Assembly (NCBI GenBank): GCA_026996295.1
Contig: JALWLL010000063.1
Coordinates: 1 to 42,818 of the forward strand
DNA: 42,818 nucleotides
Reading direction: 5' to 3'
Origin: Sulfurimonas sp.
GTDB lineage: Bacteria > Campylobacterota > Campylobacteria > Campylobacterales > Sulfurimonadaceae
The position numbers were made by a program, and so were the translations under genes. This document shows, piece by piece, positions 35,616-42,818 of this stretch. Every line of letters begins with the position of its first letter. Positions within the stretch are counted from its first letter, which is position 1. The notes under the pieces are model-generated. The model saw nothing but the letters and a program-made list of their open reading frames with translations. It was not told the origin of the DNA and searched no databases.

Positions 35616-36818
35616 ATGTATTACAGTGATAATTTTAAACCGATCATATCAGATGAAGAGCTCTTTGATGAAATTTTACAAGAAAAAGAATGCATAGGCT
35701 ATTACGATTTAGCTCTGCAAGATATCAGCTCTTATAAAGAGTATGCTGAGTCTGTTCAATACTCCAATGTGTTAGTTATCGGGATTGGCGGCAGTACACT
35801 GGGAACATCTGCTATTTATGATTTTTTAAAACATTCTAAAGAGCTCAAAAAACAACTTTATTTTTTAGAAAGTACTGATCCCGTTGATATTGTTTCCAAG
35901 GTTGAATCATTAAATTTACAGGACACATTTTTTATTGTTATCTCAAAATCGGGAACAACTGTTGAGACAATATCGATTTTAAAATATATCCATTCGTTAG
36001 TTCGTATCGATAAAAACAACTCCCTTATCATAACAGAAGATAACTCTAAGTTAAATAGATATGCACAATTTCATAATATTAAAACCTTTGAAATCCCTCA
36101 AAATGTCGGTGGAAGATTTTCAGTATTTAGTGCTGTAGGACTTGTACCTTTAGCCATTGTAGGTATCGATATTGAAGAGCTTCTTCAAGGGATCAGGCTT
36201 GTTCATGATTCTTTTTTTAGTAAAAAGTCACATTATAAAAAAATAGTGAAAAAGGCAAGATTTTTTACTGAGTATAAGCATAGTTTCAATATAAATGTAG
36301 TTTTTTCATACTCTTCGAGTTTGGAGAGTTTTAACAAGTGGTATATCCAACTTTGGGGTGAATCTCTAGGTAAAGTTGATAGTAATAATACAAGACAAGG
36401 TTTAACCCCTATCGGGATCATAGGGCCGATAGATCAACATTCGTTTTTGCAGCTGATTGTTGAGGGTAAAAGAGATAAGACAGTCACCGTTATAAAAATT
36501 AATAATTTTAATAATGATTTGAAAATTCCTGCTGTAGAACTGGAGGGTTTAAAAGAATTGGATTATTTAAATAACTTGGAATTCTCCAAGCTTATTACGA
36601 TGCAAGCGGATGCAACGATAGAGTCTATTAACAATCTTAAAGATATTCCATGTGACGTGATTGCTATTGACAGTATCAATGAAAGAAGTATAGCAAGTCT
36701 CATGTATGAGTACGAGCTCTTAACCTCTGTGTGTGCAAAATTTATGTATATTAATGCTTATGATCAACCTGGGGTTGAAGCAGGTAAAATTATTCTCAAA
36801 GAGAAATTAAAAGGTTAA
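35616..36818 (+). CDS. pgi: Glucose-6-phosphate isomerase
   Basis: A 400-residue short-form Pgi. Conserved parts are VIGIGGSTLGTSAIYDFL (~54-71), ISKSGTTVETISIL (~109-122, sugar-phosphate loop), the region WYIQLWGESLGK (~247-258) with the catalytic glutamate, GPIDQHSFLQL (~270-280) with the histidine, and QPGVEAGK near the C-terminus with the lysine. It interconverts glucose-6-phosphate and fructose-6-phosphate; in an autotroph it probably runs towards hexoses, feeding GalU. It is 5 bases from the next gene. Confidence 0.95.
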   Translation: MYYSDNFKPIISDEELFDEILQEKECIGYYDLALQDISSYKEYAESVQYSNVLVIGIGGSTLGTSAIYDFLKHSKELKKQLYFLESTDPVDIVSKVESLNLQDTFFIVISKSGTTVETISILKYIHSLVRIDKNNSLIITEDNSKLNRYAQFHNIKTFEIPQNVGGRFSVFSAVGLVPLAIVGIDIEELLQGIRLVHDSFFSKKSHYKKIVKKARFFTEYKHSFNINVVFSYSSSLESFNKWYIQLWGESLGKVDSNNTRQGLTPIGIIGPIDQHSFLQLIVEGKRDKTVTVIKINNFNNDLKIPAVELEGLKELDYLNNLEFSKLITMQADATIESINNLKDIPCDVIAIDSINERSIASLMYEYELLTSVCAKFMYINAYDQPGVEAGKIILKEKLKG

Positions 36819-36823
36819 ACTAA

Positions 36824-37393
36824 ATGGTCTTAATGATAGATAATTACGATAGTTTTACGTACAATATTGTTCAGTACTGTCGCGAACTTGGGGCTGATTT
36901 GAAAATTGTAAGAAATGATGAGCTGAATGTAGAGGAGATTGAAAAATTAGATCCTCGCAAAATTATTATCTCTCCGGGACCGGCCTCTCCCAATGAGGCA
37001 GGAGTAACTCTGGAAGTTATAGAATATTTTCAAGATAAACTTCCAATACTCGGTATTTGTTTGGGACATCAAAGTATTGCTCAGGTCTTTGGGGGAGATG
37101 TTGTACGTGCCAAAAATATGATGCATGGTAAGACATCTATTATGAAGCAAAGTGGTGTATGTCCCATATTTGAGGGACTGCCTCAGGAGTTTACGGCAAC
37201 TCGATATCACTCACTGATCGTAGATAAAGATACCTTGCCAGATTCGATAGAGCCTACCATATACTCAACCGATGATGATGAGATCATGGGTTTAAAGGTA
37301 AAAAATAAACCAATATATGGTGTTCAGTTTCATCCAGAGTCGATAATGAGTGAATATGGACATGAAATAATAGGAAACTTTTTAAAGTTATGA
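36824..37393 (+). CDS. trpG: Anthranilate/aminodeoxychorismate synthase glutamine amidotransferase subunit
   Basis: A 189-residue class I glutamine amidotransferase. MIDNYDSFTYNIVQYCRELG is the family start, ISPGPASPNEAG the oxyanion loop, GICLGHQSIAQVFGG holds the catalytic cysteine (~79), and FHPESIMSEYG the catalytic histidine and glutamate. It supplies ammonia to TrpE or PabB. With no synthase subunit beside it, it may serve both tryptophan and folate synthesis; sequence alone does not tell TrpG from PabA. It ends in a 4-base overlap with the membrane gene. Confidence 0.93.
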   Translation: MVLMIDNYDSFTYNIVQYCRELGADLKIVRNDELNVEEIEKLDPRKIIISPGPASPNEAGVTLEVIEYFQDKLPILGICLGHQSIAQVFGGDVVRAKNMMHGKTSIMKQSGVCPIFEGLPQEFTATRYHSLIVDKDTLPDSIEPTIYSTDDDEIMGLKVKNKPIYGVQFHPESIMSEYGHEIIGNFLKL

Positions 37394-38595
37394 GATATAA
37401 AATCATCTTATTCTTAATTTTAGGAATAGATGTATCGGTTTTGTTTTTTCAAACAAGCGAGCTTTCTATATCATATCATGAAGCAAGTCTGCTTTATGGT
37501 GATATCTCTTTTCTTCAACTGTTAATAAAAGGTTCGATAGCTCTTTTTGGTCATAATGATTTTGCGCTTCGTTTTCCTATGATACTTTTGCACCTTAGCA
37601 GTGTCTTATTACTCTATAAAATTTCAAAACAATATATTTGCAATGAGTCCAATAGACTGTGGCTTATTTTGGTTTTTGTATTACTTCCCGGGGTTATAAG
37701 TTCTGCAATTATTGTAGACAGTGCGGGTATCATCATCTTTGGACTATTATTATTTATATATGTATATCAGGTAACGCAAATAAGCAAGTACAAGTTAAGT
37801 TTATATGTTTTACTTCTCACTTATATGTTTATAGATGGCGGATTTATCTATTTGTTTATTGCATTATCTTTGTATGCACTTTATACAAAAGATACAAAGT
37901 TTCTTTTATTGAATGTAGTACTCATAAGTATCTCTTTATATCTTTATGGCTTTAATACTCAAGGCCTTCCCAAAGGGCATTTTTTAGATTCTATTGGTAT
38001 ATATGCAGCAGTTTTTACACCAATCATTTTTATATATTTGTTTTATATTCTTTACAGACGCTTTTTAACAAAAGAGATAGATCTTTTATGGTTTATCTCT
38101 TCTACTGCCTTGATACTTTCACTTTTACTTTCTTTCAGACAAAGAGTTGCAATAGAACAGTTTGCTCCTTATTTGATCGTAGCACTTCCTTTGGGAGCAC
38201 AAACTTTTTATAGTTCATACAGGGTACGACTGAAAAGGTTTCGAACAAAATACCGAGTTTTATTTACTATTGCTCTACTTTTTTTAACATTAAACAGTAT
38301 TTTTGTGCTTTTCAATAAATATTTTTATTTAGTACTTGATGAACCTCAAAAACACTTCGCATACAAAATGCATGTTGCAAAAGAGCTCGCTTTGGAGTTA
38401 AAAAAGAAAAATATAAACTGTGTTCATACCAAAAAAAGTCTCGCTTTAAGACTTAGGTTTTATGGCATAAAAGAATGTCAACAGTATATACTGAGTGAAA
38501 GAAAAGTAGTGTCTGAAAACGCTTTAAATGTAACTATTAGTTACAAAAACAAACCCGTGTATTCTGCGTATGTTACAAATATAAACAATAAATAG
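37390..38595 (+). CDS. GT39-like polytopic membrane protein (putative glycosyltransferase)
   Basis: A 401-residue integral membrane protein with about ten hydrophobic segments and a C-terminal soluble part of ~65 residues. After the first helix, SELSISYHEASLLYGDI is in the place of the DE/HE acidic motif of GT-C enzymes, and FGHNDFALRFPMILLHLSSV matches the 'G-se-a-RlPs-l-g' region of the ArnT/PMT (GT39) family. That suggests transfer of a sugar from a polyprenyl-phosphate donor on the periplasmic side. The acceptor is unknown. Its overlap with trpG and shared operon with galU and pgi fit a place in glycan metabolism, but this is inference. Confidence 0.62.
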   Translation: MRYKIILFLILGIDVSVLFFQTSELSISYHEASLLYGDISFLQLLIKGSIALFGHNDFALRFPMILLHLSSVLLLYKISKQYICNESNRLWLILVFVLLPGVISSAIIVDSAGIIIFGLLLFIYVYQVTQISKYKLSLYVLLLTYMFIDGGFIYLFIALSLYALYTKDTKFLLLNVVLISISLYLYGFNTQGLPKGHFLDSIGIYAAVFTPIIFIYLFYILYRRFLTKEIDLLWFISSTALILSLLLSFRQRVAIEQFAPYLIVALPLGAQTFYSSYRVRLKRFRTKYRVLFTIALLFLTLNSIFVLFNKYFYLVLDEPQKHFAYKMHVAKELALELKKKNINCVHTKKSLALRLRFYGIKECQQYILSERKVVSENALNVTISYKNKPVYSAYVTNINNK

Positions 38596-38646
38596 ATCTA
38601 TTCATTCCTAAGTATTAACTGATGATATTAATTTAATAAGATATGC

Positions 38647-38652
38647 TAAAAT
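38647..38652 (+). promoter_or_regulatory. Candidate aclBA -10 box
   Basis: TAAAAT at 38647-38652 (context ATGCTAAAATAAGCC) lies about 30 bases before the aclB ATG, in an 87-base gap after the GT39-like gene. No clear -35 is found. TAGGGAGTTTCT supplies the ribosome-binding site. Confidence 0.45.
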
Positions 38653-38682
38653 AAGCCTCAAATATCAAAATAGGGAGTTTCT

Positions 38683-40014
38683 ATGGCTCAAAAAGCGATA
38701 CGAGAGTATGATGGTAAAGCATTATTTTCTAAACAATGGGAAAATTATTTTAGTGGGTTTCATTATGGATTTAAGTCTGTTTTAGTAACAAGTGGAGCAG
38801 AACTTTTAGCAAAAGCTGAGGAACATGGTTTTGAGTGGCTAAAGCAAGAACCACTAGTTGCTAAGCCGGATATGTTATTTGGTAAGCGAGGTAAGAATGA
38901 TCTAGTATTGTTTAAGGATAAAAAACCGGGTGATGTATCATTGGAAGTAGCTGCAAAATGGATTGATGAAAAAACATCTCATCCAACTACTCTTTTAACT
39001 GGTCAGCATGGAACATTGACTCATTTTATTGTTGAGCCATTTACTCCACATACTCAAGAACAAGAGTATTATATTTCTGCAACATGTGTAGGTGAAGATG
39101 ATGTGCTTTATATGTCGGCTGAAGGTGGAATGGAAGTTGAAGAAGGTTGGGATGAAAAGGTAAATGAAGTAGTTATCCCTATTGATATGTCTGATGCAGA
39201 TATGGAGCATGCTATAAAAGCAAATGTGCCTTCTGATATCCCTGCTAAAGACAGAGAAAGCTTCACATCTTTTGCAATAGCGTTCTTCAAATTTTACAGA
39301 GATATGAACTTTGCCTATTTAGAAATCAACCCGATTGTTATGCTAGAGAACAATAACATGGCCATTCTTGATCTAGTTGCTCGTTTAGATGACACTGCAG
39401 GCTTTATGATGAAAGATACATGGGGTGATATTGAGTATCCAACTGCATTTGGTATGGAAGATCAATCTCCAGAAGAGAAAGCTATTGCTGAAGCTGATTC
39501 AAAATCTGGTGCATCATTAAAGCTTACTATTCTCAATCCGATGGGTAGAGTATGGACTATGGTTGCCGGTGGTGGTGCCTCTGTTGTATATGCTGATACT
39601 ATTGCTGACTTTGCAGAAGCAAACGGTGGTTCTATTGCAGATCTTGCAAACTATGGTGAGTATTCAGGTGGTCCAACTACCGGTGAAACAAAATTCTATG
39701 CAGATACGGTTATAGATTTAATGACTCGTCATAAAGATCCAAAGGGTGAAGATAAAGTTCTTATCATTGGTGGAGCTATTGCAAACTTTACAGATGTTGC
39801 CAAAACATTTACCGGTATTATCCAATCTTTTGAAGAAAATGCAGAAAAAATGAAAGAGCATAATACTAAAATCTATGTTCGTCGTGGTGGGCCAAACTAT
39901 GAAAAAGGTCTCAAAGATATCAAAGAAGCTGCGGACAGACTCGGTCTTTATATTGAAGTTTATGGACCAGAAACACATGTTACTGACATTGTAAGAATGG
40001 CATTAGAGAAGTAA
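38683..40014 (+). CDS. aclB: ATP-citrate lyase, beta (small) subunit
   Basis: A 443-residue subunit with an ATP-grasp domain like succinyl-CoA synthetase beta in its N-terminal half (EYDGKALFSKQ, AYLEINPIVML near residues 210-220) and a C-terminal CoA-ligase-like part with NPMGRVWTMVAGGGASVVYA (~285-304). Together with AclA it cleaves citrate to acetyl-CoA and oxaloacetate with ATP, the hallmark reaction of the reductive TCA cycle. The split two-subunit form occurs in Chlorobium and in autotrophic Campylobacterota. aclA follows 9 bases later. Confidence 0.96.
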   Translation: MAQKAIREYDGKALFSKQWENYFSGFHYGFKSVLVTSGAELLAKAEEHGFEWLKQEPLVAKPDMLFGKRGKNDLVLFKDKKPGDVSLEVAAKWIDEKTSHPTTLLTGQHGTLTHFIVEPFTPHTQEQEYYISATCVGEDDVLYMSAEGGMEVEEGWDEKVNEVVIPIDMSDADMEHAIKANVPSDIPAKDRESFTSFAIAFFKFYRDMNFAYLEINPIVMLENNNMAILDLVARLDDTAGFMMKDTWGDIEYPTAFGMEDQSPEEKAIAEADSKSGASLKLTILNPMGRVWTMVAGGGASVVYADTIADFAEANGGSIADLANYGEYSGGPTTGETKFYADTVIDLMTRHKDPKGEDKVLIIGGAIANFTDVAKTFTGIIQSFEENAEKMKEHNTKIYVRRGGPNYEKGLKDIKEAADRLGLYIEVYGPETHVTDIVRMALEK

Positions 40015-40023
40015 GGGGATAAG

Positions 40024-41838
40024 ATGAATAAATTATATACTAGAGATACACAGGCAATTTTTTGGAACAACAACAAAACTGCAATCCAGAGAATGTTAGA
40101 TTATGATTATACTATTAAAAGGGAAACTCCTTCTGTAGCAGCTATTGTTGCTCCAACAAGTGGTAACAAATTTGAAAAATTTTTCTGGGGACCGGATGAG
40201 ATTATGGTTCCATTGTTTAAATCAACTGCAGATGCAAAAAAAGCGCATCCAAATGCAGATGTGCTTTTAAATTTTGCTTCTTTTAGAACAGCTTATGATG
40301 TTACGATGGAAGCAGTAGAGCTTGGTGGATTCAAATCTATCATGGTTACAGCAGAAGGTATTCCTGAAAGACTTGCAAGAAAAATGAATCATACAGCAAG
40401 AAACGCAGGTGTTACAGTTATTGGACCAGCTACTGTTGGTGCTATCGCTCCGGGTGCATTTAAAATTGCAAATATTGGAGGTACTATAGATAATATTATT
40501 AACTCTAAACTTCACCGCGCAGGTTCATGTGGACTTGTAACTCGTTCAGGGGGGCTTTTTAATGAGCTTTCAAATATTATTGCTATTAATGCTGATGGTA
40601 TTGCAGAAGGTGTAGCAATCGGTGGTGATAGATTTGTAGGTTCAGTTTTTATTGACAATATGTTGAGAATGGAAAAAAACCCTGATGTAAAATATATGGT
40701 TCTTCTTGGTGAAGTTGGTGGAACTGAAGAGTATAAAGTAATAGAAGCTATCAAGTCCGGTGAAATTACAAAGCCGGTTATTGCATGGTGTATTGGTACA
40801 ATTGCTAAACATTTTAGTTCGGGAGTACAGTTTGGTCATGCGGGTGCATCTGCAAATGCTGATGCTGAAACTGCTGCAGCTAAGAACAAAGCAATGGCTG
40901 AAGCGGGTATTTATGTACCAGAAAGCTTCAATGATTTACCTGCAACAATTAATAAAGTCTACAATGAATTGTTAGCAAATGGTACGATTAGTGAAATTCA
41001 AGAACCGGAGATTAATATAGTACCAAAAGTAAGAAGAAGTAAGCAGTTTATCTGTACTATTTCAGATGATAGAGGAGATGAAGCAACGTACGCAGGCTTC
41101 CCAATTTCTTCCGTTGCTACTCCAGATACAGGTAAGGGCATTGGTGATGTTATATCACTTTTATGGTTTAAAAAACAATATCCAAAATGGGCTACAGACT
41201 TTATTGAGACTGTGCTAAAAACTGTTGCTGATCACGGTCCGGCAGTTTCTGGTGCACATAACTGTAAAGTGACAGCACGTGCAGGAAAATCTGTTGTTGA
41301 GTCATTAGTAACAGGTCTTTTGACAATTGGTCCTCGTTTTGGTGGTGCTATAGATGGAGCTGCGGAACATTTTAAATATGCAGATGATAACAACCTTGAT
41401 CCTAAAGCATTTTTAAATCATATGAAAAAGTTAGGGATCCCAATTCCTGGTATTGGGCATAGAATCAAGTCTCTTAAAAATCCAGATTTGCGTGTTGAAG
41501 GCTTGAAAAATTTTGCTAAAGAATATTTCCCATCTACACCATTGCTTGATTATGCATTAACTGTTGAGCAGTTGACAACATCAAAAAAAGAGAACTTAAT
41601 TCTTAATGTCGATGGAACAATCGGTATCTTAATGGTAGACATGTGGAGAGCACTAGGCTACTCTGAAACAGAAATTGATGAATTTATCTCCTCAGGTACA
41701 CTGAACGCATTCTTTATTGTGGGACGTTCAATTGGTTTTATCGGCCACATACTTGATGAAAAACGTTTGGCAATGCCAATGTATAGACATCCAATGGATG
41801 ATATTCTTTATGATGTACAAAAAGCTGAAAAAATATAA
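40024..41838 (+). CDS. aclA: ATP-citrate lyase, alpha (large) subunit
   Basis: A 604-residue subunit. The N-terminal part is succinyl-CoA synthetase alpha-like, with the phosphohistidine loop QFGHAGASANADAETAAAK (His near 272). The C-terminal part (~350-604) is citrate-synthase-like, with GPAVSGAHNCKVTARAGK and PIPGIGHRIKSLKNPDLRV carrying the catalytic histidine near 478. Lengths and layout agree with the Chlorobium and Sulfurimonas AclA type. AAGGGGATAAG precedes the ATG. A strong hairpin follows the stop, so aclBA is a two-gene operon. Confidence 0.96.
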   Translation: MNKLYTRDTQAIFWNNNKTAIQRMLDYDYTIKRETPSVAAIVAPTSGNKFEKFFWGPDEIMVPLFKSTADAKKAHPNADVLLNFASFRTAYDVTMEAVELGGFKSIMVTAEGIPERLARKMNHTARNAGVTVIGPATVGAIAPGAFKIANIGGTIDNIINSKLHRAGSCGLVTRSGGLFNELSNIIAINADGIAEGVAIGGDRFVGSVFIDNMLRMEKNPDVKYMVLLGEVGGTEEYKVIEAIKSGEITKPVIAWCIGTIAKHFSSGVQFGHAGASANADAETAAAKNKAMAEAGIYVPESFNDLPATINKVYNELLANGTISEIQEPEINIVPKVRRSKQFICTISDDRGDEATYAGFPISSVATPDTGKGIGDVISLLWFKKQYPKWATDFIETVLKTVADHGPAVSGAHNCKVTARAGKSVVESLVTGLLTIGPRFGGAIDGAAEHFKYADDNNLDPKAFLNHMKKLGIPIPGIGHRIKSLKNPDLRVEGLKNFAKEYFPSTPLLDYALTVEQLTTSKKENLILNVDGTIGILMVDMWRALGYSETEIDEFISSGTLNAFFIVGRSIGFIGHILDEKRLAMPMYRHPMDDILYDVQKAEKI

Positions 41839-41853
41839 ATCTTATCTCTATAT

Positions 41854-41876
41854 GATTCAGGGAATTTCCCTGGATC
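41854..41876 (+). terminator. Rho-independent terminator of aclBA
   Basis: GATTCAGGGA-att-TCCCTGGATC gives a 10-base stem with one G-U wobble and a 3-base loop, followed by TTTATAA. It begins 15 bases after the aclA stop. This is the most terminator-like hairpin in the window. Confidence 0.75.
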
Positions 41877-41909
41877 TTTATAATATCAAATAACATTTAA
41901 AAATAGATT

Positions 41910-41937
41910 TGCTATAATTTATCATTTATTATGATAA
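41910..41937 (+). promoter_or_regulatory. Extended -10 promoter and start-site dyad before the pseudopilin gene
   Basis: TGCTATAAT at 41910-41918 is a consensus extended -10 (TGnTATAAT). Immediately after it TTATCAT-ttatt-ATGATAA (41919-41937) is a perfect 7-base inverted repeat that would cover the transcription start (~41925). It may be an operator or the first hairpin of the leader. The ATG is at 41947 after AAGAAG. Confidence 0.55.
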
Positions 41938-41946
41938 GAAGCAAAT

Positions 41947-42612
41947 ATGAAAAAATCTTTTACTATTTTAGAGCTTGTGTTTGCAATAGTCCTCATAGGA
42001 ATATTAGCAATCGAAATAATTCCCCGTATGAAATCAAATCTTCTCGAACAAGCTGCATTCCAATTGATCTCAGACATAAGGTATACCCAACATTTAGCAA
42101 TCACTGATGACAAATATAATCCACATGACAAAGATTGGTATAAAAAAAGGTGGCAAATTATTTTTGGTCAATCATATGATACAAAGCACAAACTAGCTTA
42201 TAGTATTTTTTCTGATAATGCAACAGATGATGATGATGCAAAACCGGGTTTGACTGAATTAGCAGTTGACCCAACAGATCCGAGTAAATATTTAAGTGGA
42301 GGTTATACCGGAATACTTAAAACAAGCGATGTTGCTGCAAATAAAAAAATGAACTTAGGTTTATCCTATGATATAGAAAAGTATGAATTTGGTGGTGGAT
42401 GTAGTTCAAGAACTCGAAGAGTATCGTTTGATCATTATGGGAGACCAATTAAAGATTCTTTGGCAACCTATGTGAGTGCCTATAAAAAAGGTAAACTTTT
42501 AAGTAGAGCATGTACAATAAAGTTAATTAATGAGTCGGAAGGGTATATAGTTATAAGTATAGAACCTGAAACTGGGTATGCACATATTACCGATTTAAAA
42601 CTTTTTAGGTGA
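41947..42612 (+). CDS. Type II secretion/type IV pilus-like pseudopilin
   Basis: A 221-residue protein with a class III prepilin signal: the leader MKKS, cleavage before F5 and E9 at mature position +5 (S/FTILELVFAIVLIGILA), followed by one hydrophobic helix to ~22. Serine replaces the usual glycine at -1, which prepilin peptidases in this group can tolerate. The mature domain has LISDIRYTQHLAITDD, a GspH/FimT-like helix, then a beta-rich part with two cysteines (GGGCSSR, SRACTIK) that could form a disulfide. No secretion or pilus assembly genes are nearby, so it is an isolated minor pseudopilin. It ends ~60 bases before an rRNA-type promoter. Confidence 0.82.
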   Translation: MKKSFTILELVFAIVLIGILAIEIIPRMKSNLLEQAAFQLISDIRYTQHLAITDDKYNPHDKDWYKKRWQIIFGQSYDTKHKLAYSIFSDNATDDDDAKPGLTELAVDPTDPSKYLSGGYTGILKTSDVAANKKMNLGLSYDIEKYEFGGGCSSRTRRVSFDHYGRPIKDSLATYVSAYKKGKLLSRACTIKLINESEGYIVISIEPETGYAHITDLKLFR

Positions 42613-42669
42613 TTTTAGAAGATATGTAACATAAATTTTAAAGAATTTACAAATTCAGACAAAAAACAC

Positions 42670-42818
42670 TTGACAATAGGGGTGAATTTTTCTATAATTC
42701 CCGTCCACAAACAAAGAGACCTAAAGTTTAGGCTTCAAGAGACTTCGAGTAGAGGTTTTGAAGATTGTTTGAGATCATTGAAAACTAAGCAAGTAAATAG
42801 ACTTAATAACAACAATTA
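42670..42818 (+). promoter_or_regulatory. Probable ribosomal RNA operon promoter and leader (start of rrn)
   Basis: TTGACA at 42670-42675 and TATAAT at 42693-42698 with a 17-base spacer form a full-consensus sigma-70 promoter, with an AT-rich tract upstream and a GC-containing discriminator (TCCCGTCC), features typical of stringently controlled rRNA promoters. The ~115 bases after it have no coding frame. The leader includes a small CCTAA/TTAGG hairpin and the stretch TTGAAAACTAAGCAAG, which resembles the boxA/antitermination-type leader seen before 16S genes in several bacteria. The window stops at ACAACAATTA, just where a 16S 5' end could follow; the gene itself is not visible. Confidence 0.7.

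Overview
The window looks like core chromosome of a Campylobacterota (Epsilonproteobacteria) autotroph, most likely Sulfurimonas or a close relative. The evidence is a two-subunit ATP-citrate lyase (aclB-aclA) typical of the reductive TCA cycle, an HspR/CbpA heat-shock pair, a sigma-54 flagellar gene block, AT-rich DNA with strong TATAAT-type -10 boxes, and gene families typical of that group. I see no phage, IS element, CRISPR array, tRNA gene or obvious recent transfer. No stretch without a gene exceeds 300 bases.

Layout. 1-154 is the start of nth on the minus strand. 377-5138 holds a periplasmic PpiC isomerase, a PLP enzyme, clpB and a small tetraheme cytochrome. 5225-10876 is the conserved rpmH-rnpA-yidD-yidC-jag-mnmE block, followed by ruvX and a DUF1624 membrane protein. 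10871-16441 contains a minus-strand hypothetical gene, ilvC, and a minus-strand operon HDOD-rnr-holA. 16564-18820 has a small unknown gene, a GreB-like factor and a two-repeat DUF1566 lipoprotein. 18935-23373 is purine synthesis (purL, purH) flanking two small minus-strand genes. 23515-26065 is cbpA-hspR convergent with murA. 26137-28794 is a tight run of overlapping genes: unknown, membrane protein, ExoX-like exonuclease, unknown, rsmD. 28841-32826 is flagellar (flgI, flgJ-like, flgM, flgN-like, flgK). 32845-34674 has an orphan ABC permease and an AI-2E family protein. 34773-38595 is galU-pgi-trpG/pabA-GT39-like. 38683-41838 is aclBA. 41947-42612 is a pseudopilin-like gene. The last 200 bases carry a near-consensus promoter and leader that look like the start of a ribosomal RNA operon; the 16S gene itself would lie just outside.

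How the parts connect. The clearest regulatory story is heat shock: hspR is encoded here, and HAIR-like inverted repeats (CTTGAGT-N7-ACTCAAG type) overlap the -35/-10 promoters of both clpB and cbpA-hspR, 21 kb apart. A sigma-54 -24/-12 element sits just before flgI. Several perfect hairpins mark operon ends, and two further dyads lie in 5' leaders (ilvC and the pseudopilin gene).

I did not find a convincing undescribed defence or mobile system. The least understood parts are the small unknown proteins packed with the ExoX-like nuclease and rsmD, the tetraheme cytochrome behind clpB, the apparent ATT start of rnpA nested in rpmH, and the leader dyads. All functional names rest on reading the translated sequences by eye, without database searches.
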